Shown here one piece after another: positions 29,891 through 37,740 of a stretch of DNA of 49,737 nucleotides. Below the pieces are notes generated by a model. It was not told the origin of the DNA. It made no database searches and saw nothing but the letters and a program-made list of their open reading frames with translations. The position numbers were made by a program, and so were the translations under genes. The stretch lies in the IMG/VR virus record IMGVR_UViG_3300042525_000443, positions 1 through 49,737 of that record, one strand, 5' to 3'. The stretch is from a virus. Each line of letters begins with the position of its first letter. Position 1 is the first letter of the stretch.

Positions 29891-31111
29891 ATGCTGAGCG
29901 GCTATCGGACGAAGATTGCGTGTGGTCTCGGCGCGGCCATTTGCCTATGGCGTGCGGCTGTTTGTCCGCAGGTGTATGGCGGTGAAATCGATCCGGCGGC
30001 GTGGGACTGGATCGTCCGTGCGATTCAGTTTGCCGCGTTGTATTTTTTCCGGCTGGCGATCCCCAAGGACTTCGGCCCGCAACTCAAGCGGCTGATCGAG
30101 GCGTTGGCTGATCTTGCGCCGCTGATACTGTCGTTGATGGAGCAGTTCCGGAAGCCGCCGACGCCTGCGCCGGACGTGAACGTGTTCTCGGTGCCGACCG
30201 ACATGGAGCCGCCTGCCGGTGGTGTTGGTGTGTTGGAGTCGGGCCTGTTCGTCGAGAAGACGCCGAGCGGTGCAACGACGATCGGTTGTTTCGCCCTGCT
30301 GCTGTGCCTCGCCGGTGTCGCCAATGCCGCCCCGCCGAAGGCTGTCATCAACGGCCCAACGACCGGGACCGCTGGCGAACTGCTGACGCTGGATGCCTCG
30401 CAAAGCGAAGGCGAGAACATCAAGTTCCTATGGCGCGTGACGCCTGACGTGGCCGGTCGCCGCCTGTTTCGCGTCTGCGATAAAGACCCCTCGCGGGTGT
30501 CCATTGCGAGCCTGCCGGGGACGTGGGCGTACACGCTGGTCGTCTCCAATGCCGATGGCGCGGACCTCCTGACATGGGTCGTCACGATCCCCGGCACTCC
30601 GCAGCCGCAGCCGTCTCCCCTGCCCCCCCGCCCCGGTCCCGACGTTGTCCCGCCATCGCCCTCGCCGCCGATGCCGCCGACTCCGGGACCGGGGCCTGCT
30701 CCAAGCCCGACACCGGGGCCGACGCCCGACCCGGCTCCGAGGCCTCCCGAGCCGACGCCGGTCCCACCGGTCCCGGTGCCGTTGACAGGTTTCGCCGCTG
30801 ACGTGGCTTCGTGGGTGAAGCTGGTCGTTTCCCCGACGCGGGAAGCCGAGGCCAAGCGATTGGCGGATGCGTGTGAGGCGACGGCGTCCGCGATTGCGGC
30901 GGGTGCGCACTCCGGGCCTGCGGCGATCTTGGCGGCAATCAAAGCAGCGAACAACGCGGCGTTGGGTGCGAGCCTGAGCGCGTGGGGTCCGTTCGCTGCG
31001 AGGTACACGGCGGCGCTGGGCGTCAAATACGCGGCGCGTGAACTCACGACCAACGAGCAATGGGCGGCGATGCTGACGGAGACGGCCAAGGGGCTGCGGG
31101 GGGCGAAATGA
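29891..31111 (+). CDS. Membrane/PKD-domain protein with proline-rich linker (holin/spanin candidate)
   Basis: 406 aa. Residues ~1-80 hold hydrophobic segments (MLSGYRTKIACGLGAAICLW; the membrane-like AIQFAALYFFRLAIP) and an amphipathic helix, as in small holins. A second signal-like segment (TIGCFALLLCLAGVANAA, 130-147) is followed by a PKD-type domain (~148-235; AVINGPTTGTAGELLTLDASQS). A proline-rich stretch follows (~236-298), then an alanine-rich helical end. It stands immediately before the papain-like protease, with which it overlaps by four bases. This suggests a lysis or envelope-spanning role. The double hydrophobic layout is unusual. Confidence 0.6.
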   Translation: MLSGYRTKIACGLGAAICLWRAAVCPQVYGGEIDPAAWDWIVRAIQFAALYFFRLAIPKDFGPQLKRLIEALADLAPLILSLMEQFRKPPTPAPDVNVFSVPTDMEPPAGGVGVLESGLFVEKTPSGATTIGCFALLLCLAGVANAAPPKAVINGPTTGTAGELLTLDASQSEGENIKFLWRVTPDVAGRRLFRVCDKDPSRVSIASLPGTWAYTLVVSNADGADLLTWVVTIPGTPQPQPSPLPPRPGPDVVPPSPSPPMPPTPGPGPAPSPTPGPTPDPAPRPPEPTPVPPVPVPLTGFAADVASWVKLVVSPTREAEAKRLADACEATASAIAAGAHSGPAAILAAIKAANNAALGASLSAWGPFAARYTAALGVKYAARELTTNEQWAAMLTETAKGLRGAK

Positions 31112-32151
31112 GCGGTCGGCAGTGGACACACACGAAGCGGGCGATATGGCTGGTGGTCGGCGTGACCCTCGGCGCTGCGCTGACGATGTGGCTGTCCATG
31201 CCGCCATCGACAACGCCCGAAGAACACCGCTACGGGCTGATCGAGAATTGGGCGGAAGAAGCCGCGCCGATCATCGCGGCGAACCCGCCGTTTCAGTTGG
31301 TGGATGAGAACGGCAACGCGATTGTCCAAGACAACGCCAACGCGAACGTGCGGCTGTGGGACGGCGTGGTCAAGGCCCGTGGCTCGCATCTGCGCAACTA
31401 CCCGCAGCAGGTCGGGGACTGCGTTTCGTTTGGGGTGAAAAATGCGGTTGAGTACCTTTTCGCGGCTGACGGGGAACGCGACTTCCGAGAGGTTCATCCG
31501 AGTTACTTCTATGGATACGCTCGCGTAATCGTCGGTAAGGGTGCCGTCCGTGGCGACGGTGCGGTGGGTGCGTGGGGAGCAACAGCCGCACGCGATGGTG
31601 GTGCGCTGTTCTTTACCGACAACGGGGTTCCCGCCTACCAAGGAAGCCTCGCGAGGGCTTGGGGCAAGGACGGTCCCCCAAAAGCCTTCGTCGACATCGC
31701 CAAGACCCGCCGCGTCAAGACGATCGCGCCGGTTCGGACCGCCGTTCAATGCCGCGATGCCATCTGCAACGGCTACCCGGTGACGGTGGCCAGCATGTTC
31801 GGGACCAGCGATATCCGCGAACGCGATGGGCGGATGGTGGCGCGTCGCAACACGCAATGGGCGCATCAGATGTGCTGCGTGGGGTACGACGGTCGCGGGC
31901 TGGTGGCTTACTTCTACGTGCTCAACTCGTGGGGCGAGGCCGCGCATCCGCGACCGCTGCAAGGCGAGCCGCCCGGAGGGTTCTGGGTGACGGTCGACGA
32001 TATGCAGTGGATCACGTCCACCGGGGATTGCTGGTCGTTCAGCGACTTGGACGGGTTCCCGGCGAGGGAATTGGACTTCAACGTGTTTGGTCAAGCGAAA
32101 CCAGCGCCGCGTGGTGTCGCCTCGTTGCGGAAGACGGGGGTGGCGCTGTGA
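31108..32151 (+). CDS. Membrane-anchored papain-like cysteine protease (lysis candidate)
   Basis: 347 aa from the ATG overlapping the previous stop. A signal anchor (residues ~11-30) precedes a papain-type catalytic domain: Q100/Q101 and C105 in YPQQVGDCVSFGVKNAVEYL, H253 in WAHQMCCVGYD and N273 in YFYVLNSWGEA, the N-S-W-G box of the C1 family. The order Q, C, H, N and the spacing fit. Near the C terminus the motif LDFNVF (322-327) recurs three times in the exported protein at 33789. Position after a membrane protein suggests host lysis or envelope processing. No peptidoglycan-specific enzyme was seen elsewhere in the genome. Confidence 0.85.
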   Translation: MSGRQWTHTKRAIWLVVGVTLGAALTMWLSMPPSTTPEEHRYGLIENWAEEAAPIIAANPPFQLVDENGNAIVQDNANANVRLWDGVVKARGSHLRNYPQQVGDCVSFGVKNAVEYLFAADGERDFREVHPSYFYGYARVIVGKGAVRGDGAVGAWGATAARDGGALFFTDNGVPAYQGSLARAWGKDGPPKAFVDIAKTRRVKTIAPVRTAVQCRDAICNGYPVTVASMFGTSDIRERDGRMVARRNTQWAHQMCCVGYDGRGLVAYFYVLNSWGEAAHPRPLQGEPPGGFWVTVDDMQWITSTGDCWSFSDLDGFPARELDFNVFGQAKPAPRGVASLRKTGVAL

Positions 32152-32795
32152 CCATCCGTGTCGAACATACCGAGCACTGCACACTGTACTGCGGCGACTG
32201 TCTGGACGTGCTGCCGACGCTGGGCAAGGTGGATGCGGTTGTGACCGATCCGCCGTATGGGATTTACGACAATGGCGGAAAATGGGGCCGAAAAGGCGAA
32301 TTGACATGGGACCGGGAAGCGGCTGATGTTGCGGCGTTTGTTGACTTATCGCCAGAGGTTTTTATCTGGGGCGGAAACTACTTTCCGCTGCCGCCGTCTC
32401 GAGGATGGCTTGTCTGGTACAAGCGTGACTCAGTTCCGTCAGCAGCGGATTGCGAACTTTGCTGGACCAGCAAGGACATGAACACAAGGCTGATTGATCA
32501 AACAATCAGCGCGACTAACGCTGAGAGGGTCGGGCATCCGACTCAAAAGCCGCTCCTCGTGATGCTGTTTACGCTGTCTTTTGTTGACGGCGACCTAATC
32601 CTCGACCCGTTCGCAGGGTCGGGCACAACCGGAGTCGCCTGCATCCGCACCGGTCGCCGCTTTATTGGCGTCGAGAAGGAGCCGAAGTATTTCGAGATCG
32701 CCCTGCGTCGCATCCGCGAAGCCGAACGGATGGCGCACTGCAATCTGTTCAAGGAACCGAAGCCCGTCGAACGCAAACAACTTTCTCTCGTCTGA
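32148..32795 (+). CDS. Beta-class DNA methyltransferase (N6-adenine type)
   Basis: 215 aa from a GTG overlapping the protease stop. Motif IV DPPY is at 34-37 and the SAM-binding motif DPFAGSGTTG at 153-162, the beta-class order. The short target-recognition part between them includes GHPTQKPLLV, typical of these enzymes. DPPY favours N6-adenine methylation. It probably protects phage DNA against host restriction or marks it for regulation. A second methyltransferase gene follows immediately. Confidence 0.9.
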   Translation: MTIRVEHTEHCTLYCGDCLDVLPTLGKVDAVVTDPPYGIYDNGGKWGRKGELTWDREAADVAAFVDLSPEVFIWGGNYFPLPPSRGWLVWYKRDSVPSAADCELCWTSKDMNTRLIDQTISATNAERVGHPTQKPLLVMLFTLSFVDGDLILDPFAGSGTTGVACIRTGRRFIGVEKEPKYFEIALRRIREAERMAHCNLFKEPKPVERKQLSLV

Positions 32796-32802
32796 GGCAT
32801 AC

Positions 32803-33777
32803 GTGATTCAGATCGGCAACACCGCCGTGCATGTTGGGGACTGTCTGGAATCGCTTCGCGCGATGCCGGATCGGTCGGTCAACTGCTGCGTCACGTCGCC
32901 GCCGTATTGGGGGCTGCGGGATTACGGTGTGTCCGGTCAACTCGGCCTCGAACCAACCCCGGAAGCCTACGTCGCCAAGATGGTCGAGGTGTTCCGCGAA
33001 GTGCGGCGTGTGCTGCGGGACGATGGCACGCTGTGGCTGAATTTGGGGGATAGCTACAACACGTCTGGCACGCGACAAGGTAATGGCCTTGGTGGAATGC
33101 ACGGAGACGGAGAGGGTACATCGCATCGCGCTGGATACCGTGGCGCGTTCGTTGGGCTAAAACAAAAAGACCTCGTCGGCATCCCGTGGCGTGTCGCGTT
33201 CGCACTGCAAGCCGATGGATGGTGGTTGCGTCAAGACATCATATGGGCCAAGCCGAACCCCATGCCCGAGAGCGTGACCGACCGCTGCACGAAGTCGCAC
33301 GAGTACGTTTTCTTGATGGCGAAGTCGGAGAGGTATTTTTACGACGCGGATGCGGTGAAGGAAGTTGCGGAAACAAAACCGCACGCACGGGGCGGGACGC
33401 ACGAATCGCTTGGCGGGCCAATGGATCGAGGTGGTCACAGCCAGTACGACGCCGCACATCAGTCCCGAGTGTGGGGCGACGGCACCCGCAACCGCCGCTC
33501 CGTCTGGCAAATCTCCACCCGCCCATACAAAGGCGCACACTTCGCCACTTTCCCGCCAGCACTCATTGAGCCGTGCATCAAGGCGGGTTGTCCGGTCGGT
33601 GGTGTGGTTCTCGATCCCTTCGGCGGGAGTGGAACAACCGGACGTGTGGCGAACGACCTTGGACGCAATGCCGTGCTGTGTGAGTTGAATCCGAAGTATG
33701 TGGACCTGATCCGCGAGCGGCTGACCGCTCCGGCGAAGCCTGTGAAGAAGCCACGCAAAAAACCCGCACTTGTCTAA
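32803..33777 (+). CDS. Beta-class DNA methyltransferase (N4-cytosine type)
   Basis: 324 aa from a GTG with GAGG five bases upstream. TSPPYWGLRDYG (31-42) is the S-P-P-Y-W form of motif IV typical of m4C methyltransferases, and DPFGGSGTTG (271-280) is motif I. The central part (KQKDLVGIPWRVAFALQADGWWLRQDIIWAKPNPMP in segments) matches common phage orphan methyltransferases. The C terminus is lysine and proline rich. With the upstream m6A-type enzyme it forms a modification pair. No restriction nuclease is seen beside them. Confidence 0.9.
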   Translation: MIQIGNTAVHVGDCLESLRAMPDRSVNCCVTSPPYWGLRDYGVSGQLGLEPTPEAYVAKMVEVFREVRRVLRDDGTLWLNLGDSYNTSGTRQGNGLGGMHGDGEGTSHRAGYRGAFVGLKQKDLVGIPWRVAFALQADGWWLRQDIIWAKPNPMPESVTDRCTKSHEYVFLMAKSERYFYDADAVKEVAETKPHARGGTHESLGGPMDRGGHSQYDAAHQSRVWGDGTRNRRSVWQISTRPYKGAHFATFPPALIEPCIKAGCPVGGVVLDPFGGSGTTGRVANDLGRNAVLCELNPKYVDLIRERLTAPAKPVKKPRKKPALV

Positions 33778-33788
33778 CGAGGTGTGAC

Positions 33789-34364
33789 GTGTCCCGCATT
33801 CTGTCCGCTCTTGCCATCGCCATGTCGCTCGTCTCGGGAGCCATCGCCGACGATCCGCCGTTGGACTTCGGCGTGTTCGACCCGATGCCGCAACTTGTAA
33901 GCAATCCTTACACGTTGGGCGAGAAGCTCGATTTTGACGTGTTCGGGGCCGGGAAGACGGTCGTGGTCGCGGAACCGCTGGACTTCAGCGTGTTCGAGCC
34001 GATGGACACAAAGCCCAGCGTGAGCATCAAGCCTGCTGCGAAAATTGTCCCGACGCCGACCAAGACCGGAGGCTACCCGTTGAGAACAACCCGGTGGACC
34101 GGCCTGCCGAAAGACCGTGCCGCCGCTGTGACGCATCTCTCGACCGGGGCGCACGCGGGCATCTTCGATTTGACGTGGCTGGCGAGTCTGTCGATGGACG
34201 AACTCGAATCGCTGCACGCGGATCATCACGAGGGGTGCATCGACGAAACGGCGGTCAAGCGGGCGAAGATTCTGCCTGCCAAGCCGCTGCCGGTCGCGAG
34301 TGTGCAGCAACCGCAATGCACGGTGTTCTGGAATGGTCGCCAGTGGGTGAGGGTGTGCCGGTGA
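33789..34364 (+). CDS. Exported protein with three LDFxVF repeats
   Basis: 191 aa from a GTG. It has a signal peptide MSRILSALAIAMSLVSGAIA with a likely cut before DD. Three repeats follow: LDFGVFDPM (25-33), LDFDVFGAG (47-55) and LDFSVFEPM (64-72). The centre has a GGYPLRTTRWTGLPKDR loop and a helix rich in H and D (MDELESLHADHHEGC), and the C terminus is short, ending QCTVFWNGRQWVRVCR with two cysteines. The LDFxVF motif is also found in the papain-like protease. It may be a partner, inhibitor or substrate of that protease in the periplasm. No family is recognised. Confidence 0.65.
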   Translation: MSRILSALAIAMSLVSGAIADDPPLDFGVFDPMPQLVSNPYTLGEKLDFDVFGAGKTVVVAEPLDFSVFEPMDTKPSVSIKPAAKIVPTPTKTGGYPLRTTRWTGLPKDRAAAVTHLSTGAHAGIFDLTWLASLSMDELESLHADHHEGCIDETAVKRAKILPAKPLPVASVQQPQCTVFWNGRQWVRVCR

Positions 34365-34433
34365 AGTAGTCGAAGCCCGTTTCCTTTGCCGGAAGGGGGT
34401 GGTCCATCTCGGCGGCATGATGCCAACGCCGAA

Positions 34434-34459
34434 GGGGGCAGGACGCCCCCGAGTTTTTT
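34434..34459 (+). terminator. Rho-independent terminator
   Basis: GGGGGC (34434-34439), a five-base loop, GCCCCC (34445-34450), then GAG and TTTTTT (34454-34459). A clear intrinsic terminator that closes the lysis/modification block just before the TIG-domain gene. Confidence 0.9.
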
Positions 34460-34471
34460 GTGGGGTGAAGC

Positions 34472-34882
34472 ATGGCGCTCTCTGTCTCGACGGTGTCGCC
34501 GTCAACGGGTTCGACGGCTGGCGGAACGGTCGTCATCATCACGGGGACGGACTTCACGGGTGCAAGCGCGGTCGCGTTTCGTGGCGTGGCAGCGGCGTCA
34601 TTCACCGTTCTCAACAGCATGACGATCACCTGCGTCTCGCCTGCCGGTACTGTCGGCGCGTGTGACGTGGGCGTGGAGACGGGCGGAGGTGCCTTCTATG
34701 CGGCCAAGGTGAATGGATTCACCTATGTGCAAGGCTCGCTCTCTCGATTGCTGCTGACTGAGACGCCGCTGCCTCTCGGGGCACAAGCGGGCGGGACGCT
34801 GCTGATTCAAGGAACCTCGGCGCAATTGGGTGTGACCGGGACATACGACGCGGAAACCGAAGACGAACAGGAGGATCGCTGA
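34472..34882 (+). CDS. IPT/TIG-domain protein
   Basis: 136 aa. Residues ~3-85 form one IPT/TIG immunoglobulin-like domain: VSTVSPSTGSTAGGTVVIITGTDFTGASAVAFRGVAA...CVSPAG, the S-P-x-x-G-x-x-x-G-G-T-x-V-x-I-x-G-x-x-F pattern. The rest is short with an acidic C-terminal tail (YDAETEDEQEDR). TIG domains occur on phage capsid or tail proteins and on adhesins. It begins after the terminator and precedes a small protein and a fibre-like protein, so it may be part of a host-contact set. Confidence 0.8.
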   Translation: MALSVSTVSPSTGSTAGGTVVIITGTDFTGASAVAFRGVAAASFTVLNSMTITCVSPAGTVGACDVGVETGGGAFYAAKVNGFTYVQGSLSRLLLTETPLPLGAQAGGTLLIQGTSAQLGVTGTYDAETEDEQEDR

Positions 34883-34883
34883 C

Positions 34884-35195
34884 ATGCCATCCACAAACGG
34901 GAAGCGAACAGTATCGCAACGGCGGTTCAACAGCCTGTCGTCGAGCACGAACATCGCGCCAACCAGCACGGTCGGGTCGGTGGAAGAGGTGGAATTGCAC
35001 GTCCTCGGTGCTGACGTGTACGTGTCGCAAGACGGGACGGCGGCAAGCGCGACAAACGGGGTGCTTGTCGCCTCCGGAACGCGATACACCTGCCGTGGAC
35101 CATACACCGACCTGTACGTCATCGAGGCGGCGGCAAGCGCGGACGTCCGCGCCGTGTTCCTCGGTCCGAAGAAACCCGAATTCGTGGGGGCCTGA
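34884..35195 (+). CDS. Small structural hypothetical protein (103 aa)
   Basis: The ATG follows AGGAGG and overlaps nothing upstream (one-base gap). The N terminus is basic and serine-rich (NGKRTVSQRRFNSLSSSTN). A beta-rich core follows (EEVELHVLGADVYVSQDGTAA, then RYTCRGPYTDLYVIEAAASADVRAVFLG). The V-E-L-H-V-x-G-A-x-V-Y-V-S pattern resembles small virion proteins next to fibres. No specific family. Confidence 0.6.
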   Translation: MPSTNGKRTVSQRRFNSLSSSTNIAPTSTVGSVEEVELHVLGADVYVSQDGTAASATNGVLVASGTRYTCRGPYTDLYVIEAAASADVRAVFLGPKKPEFVGA

Positions 35196-35197
35196 CA

Positions 35198-36133
35198 ATG
35201 CCGCAGATCACGCAACTCTCTTCGCTCACGGCGGTCGCGAACGGCGATATCCTGCCCATCGTGGATATCTCGGACACGGCGCAGTCCTCGGCGGGGTCGA
35301 CAAAGCGGGTCACCATCGGAGCCATCTCCGACGCGATGGGGCTGGCGTCCATTGCCGGTGGGCGATTGACCCTCACCTCTGGCGATCCGCTTGCGCCTGC
35401 CGTGGCGTCGGGATCGACGATCTACTACACCCCGTTTACCAGCGACGTGACATCTCTGTGGGACGGCACGACGTGGGTGCCTGTGACGTTCACGGAGGCG
35501 TCGCTGGCGCTCACGGCGACCTCGGGAAGCATGTACGACGTGTTCGGGTACATTAGCGGCGGGGCGCTCACGCTGGAGACGCTGGTGTGGACCAACACGA
35601 CGACGCGGGCGACTGCCTACGCCATCAACGACGGGGTCATCACCAAGAGCGGGGATAAGACGCGGCGTCTGCTGGGATCGTTTTACGCGATCTCGACGAA
35701 CACGACGGCGGACAGCAATTCGCAGCGGTGCCTGTGCAATGCGACCAACCAGATCCTCAAGCGCGCCCTGGTGTCTGACACAACGTCGCACACTCACACG
35801 ACGACGGCGCGGGCTTGGAACAACACGACGACGGGCACGCGGTTCGAGTACGCCACCTGCCTGCCGTTCAATCGCCCCTTTGTGTCGCTGTGGGCGGATA
35901 TGACGCCGGGCGGTGGCATCACCGGGAGCGTGGGGCTGTCGCTCGATGCTTCGACCATGCCGAGCACAACGCCGCGTCTCACGTCCGTGGGCGTGCGTGT
36001 GGCGGGGTCTGCGGGCGTGATTCACAACGCCGGGACGAACATCGGCTATCACTACTTGCAGGTCGTGGAAGAGTCCAGCGGATCATCCACGACGTTCTCC
36101 TCGTTCGTGATTGACGGGCAGGCGTGGTGCTGA
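35198..36133 (+). CDS. Tail fibre / receptor-binding type protein
   Basis: 311 aa. It starts MPQITQLSSLTAVANGDILPIVDISDTAQSSAGSTKRVTIGAI in segments, the standard N terminus of phage tail-fibre proteins that attach to a baseplate or other structural protein. The middle and C terminus are threonine/serine/glycine rich with beta repeats (VWTNTTTRATAYAINDGV, TSHTHTTTARAWNNTTTGTRFEY) and a jelly-roll-like end. It probably binds the host surface. It lies far from the main virion operon and is followed at once by a bidirectional terminator. Confidence 0.8.
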   Translation: MPQITQLSSLTAVANGDILPIVDISDTAQSSAGSTKRVTIGAISDAMGLASIAGGRLTLTSGDPLAPAVASGSTIYYTPFTSDVTSLWDGTTWVPVTFTEASLALTATSGSMYDVFGYISGGALTLETLVWTNTTTRATAYAINDGVITKSGDKTRRLLGSFYAISTNTTADSNSQRCLCNATNQILKRALVSDTTSHTHTTTARAWNNTTTGTRFEYATCLPFNRPFVSLWADMTPGGGITGSVGLSLDASTMPSTTPRLTSVGVRVAGSAGVIHNAGTNIGYHYLQVVEESSGSSTTFSSFVIDGQAWC

Positions 36134-36151
36134 CCGCGTTCTCAGCCGATC

Positions 36152-36200
36152 AACGCAAAAACCCCCGACTCGGAAAGCTCCGGGCCGGGGGTTTGGCGTT
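36152..36200. terminator. Strong bidirectional terminator
   Basis: AAACCCCCG (36159-36167) pairs with CGGGGGTTT (36186-36194); AACGC (36152-36156) pairs with GCGTT (36196-36200) outside it, and CGGA-AAGC-TCCG forms the tip. A and T runs flank it on both sides, so it can stop both the fibre operon and the convergent leftward operon. Confidence 0.9.
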
Positions 36201-36209
36201 CTCGGGCGG

Positions 36210-36665
36210 TCATTGCCACGCGATGAAGTTCGTCCCCTTGTGCTGCTGAATCACCAGCGAGAACGTGCCGGGGCAGTGCTCGCAACTCATCGTGATTGAC
36301 AGCGCTGAGCGGCGCGACGGCGTTTTCCCGATGGGGTTGGTGCCGAGGTACACCACGGCCTCAGCCTCGTCGCTCCCCACGAGCGTCCCGACACCGTGCG
36401 TGTGCGTGTTGATGCTTCCGCACTTTGGGCAGCGGATGCACTCGCCGTCGCACACGGGAGAGAATTGTTCAAGGTGGACCAGCTTCTCGGCAATTGCCGG
36501 GTCGTACTTGTTCATGTTCAGGAAGTCGAACAGATTCAGTTCGTCGATCTCGAATCGCTCAGCAATCGCTTTCGTCGTCCACCCATGCTTTTCAATCACG
36601 CGGACGATGCCGAAGACGATCGTCTTCTGCGCGTACTCAACGGCGGGAACATCGGTCGTTTCCAT
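36210..36665 (-). CDS. HTH and zinc-ribbon protein, last gene of the leftward operon
   Basis: 151 aa. The N-terminal half is helical with an HTH-like portion (RVIEKHGWTTKAIAERFEIDELNLFDFL). The C-terminal half contains CDGECIRCPKCGS and a later MSCEHCPG, enough cysteines for one or two zinc sites, plus GTLVGSDEAEAVVYLGTNPIG. It could be a DNA- or RNA-binding regulator. It sits just before the bidirectional terminator. No exact family is known to me. Confidence 0.65.
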   Translation of the reverse strand: METTDVPAVEYAQKTIVFGIVRVIEKHGWTTKAIAERFEIDELNLFDFLNMNKYDPAIAEKLVHLEQFSPVCDGECIRCPKCGSINTHTHGVGTLVGSDEAEAVVYLGTNPIGKTPSRRSALSITMSCEHCPGTFSLVIQQHKGTNFIAWQ

Positions 36666-36707
36666 GTAAGCCTTTCTTTCGTGAACTGTGGTTGCGTTCT
36701 CAGACTC

Positions 36708-36980
36708 TCAATACCTCGCTTCGTGCTTCCGTGGGTCGTCCCTGCGGTCATTCATCACCGCCCTGCGTCCGATCTCCCTCGCGATCTTGTCCGCGAAGGG
36801 CAGATGTCGGACGTGGTCCAGGTACGCTGTCAGTTCGGACGGCCTCGCGCCAAGGTCCATGAGCATGTTCTTGGCCGCGAGCCGTGAGCAGCAATGCGCG
36901 AGGTAGACCAAGCGCATCCACTCGGCGGGCGTGAGGGGGACCGTTGCGTCGGGCGGGCCGATCAGGTCGGGGTGGGTCAC
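36708..36980 (-). CDS. Small helical hypothetical protein (90 aa)
   Basis: A GTG at 36980, eight bases after AGGAG, overlaps the stop of the upstream gene. The product contains PLTPAEWMRLVYLAHCCSRLAAKNMLMDLGARPSELTAYLDHVRHL in segments, a tight helical bundle, and a basic C terminus (DRRDDPRKHEARY). It may bind nucleic acid. No family is recognised. Confidence 0.55.
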   Translation of the reverse strand: MTHPDLIGPPDATVPLTPAEWMRLVYLAHCCSRLAAKNMLMDLGARPSELTAYLDHVRHLPFADKIAREIGRRAVMNDRRDDPRKHEARY

Positions 36981-37249
36981 TTGGGTGTCTCCTGTGGAAT
37001 GGCGCTGATGGCGATGCTCGACCACCACGCATCGCTGCCGGGGGCGCGCCGTCTCCGGCAATCGCACGGACTTGACTCGCTGACGAGCATGGAAAGCCGT
37101 TCGCGGGCGCTGTCTTCCGCGTCGGATTCGCATTCGGCGCAGATGGTTGACGGCATTTGGTCCGTAGGGTCTGGATACACGCCGTCGCGGCACGGGTGGC
37201 TGACGGACTGACCGGCGGTGTGTTCGACGATGATTGTGTATGTGTTCAC
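36977..37249 (-). CDS. Small hypothetical protein (90 aa)
   Basis: A GTG at 37249 follows GGGAGGTGACGAA and overlaps the previous stop. The N terminus MNTYTIIVEHTAGQSVSHPCRDGVY is a strand-turn unit; later parts contain CAECESDAEDSARERLSML and CDCRRRR, giving four to five cysteines. Residues AGQSV are shared with the protein at 37741-38040, suggesting a small common element. The function is unknown. Confidence 0.55.
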   Translation of the reverse strand: MNTYTIIVEHTAGQSVSHPCRDGVYPDPTDQMPSTICAECESDAEDSARERLSMLVSESSPCDCRRRRAPGSDAWWSSIAISAIPQETPK

Positions 37250-37710
37250 TTCGTCACCTCCCCGCGTGCTTTGGCGATGGCGTGCTTCTGTTTCGCAACC
37301 GCCTCGTCGTGCTCGATGCCGATGTCGATGGTGTCGCCGTCTCGCGTCTCGATCCAGCGGAAGCCGGGCAGGTCAATCAGTTGCTTCATTTGCATCGCGT
37401 GGATGCGTGAGCAGTTCCGGGCGTGCATGGGGCTGATCTTCGCCTGAAAAATCTTCCCGTGACTCGTCGCCATGTAGACCCATTCGAGCGTGGGGGGCAA
37501 TCCCATGATCTCGGAAATCTCCTGGATCATGTCGTAGTGCCACTCGGCCAGCGGATAGTGCTCGCGGTCGAATTTGTCGTTGTAGGTGACGTTCGGTGAG
37601 TCCGTTGTCAGCCTCTCTCGCAGGTCTTGGCAAGCGTACTCGGCGGGCGAGTCTTCGCTGGTCGTGTCTTCGATGTGGCGGATGGCGTCGATGAGTTGGT
37701 CGCGTGTCAT
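37246..37710 (-). CDS. Hypothetical protein (154 aa)
   Basis: ATG at 37710 with AAGGGAG upstream. Mostly helical: MTRDQLIDAIRHIEDTTSED at the start, then FDREHYPLAEWHYDMIQEISEIMGLPP, a central strand (WVYMATSHGKIFQAKIS) and a helical, histidine-rich end. No motif identifies a function. It overlaps the next gene by four bases, showing coupled translation. Confidence 0.55.
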   Translation of the reverse strand: MTRDQLIDAIRHIEDTTSEDSPAEYACQDLRERLTTDSPNVTYNDKFDREHYPLAEWHYDMIQEISEIMGLPPTLEWVYMATSHGKIFQAKISPMHARNCSRIHAMQMKQLIDLPGFRWIETRDGDTIDIGIEHDEAVAKQKHAIAKARGEVTK

Positions 37711-37740
37711 TGCGTTGCTCCCTTGTGGTGTTAAAGCTGG

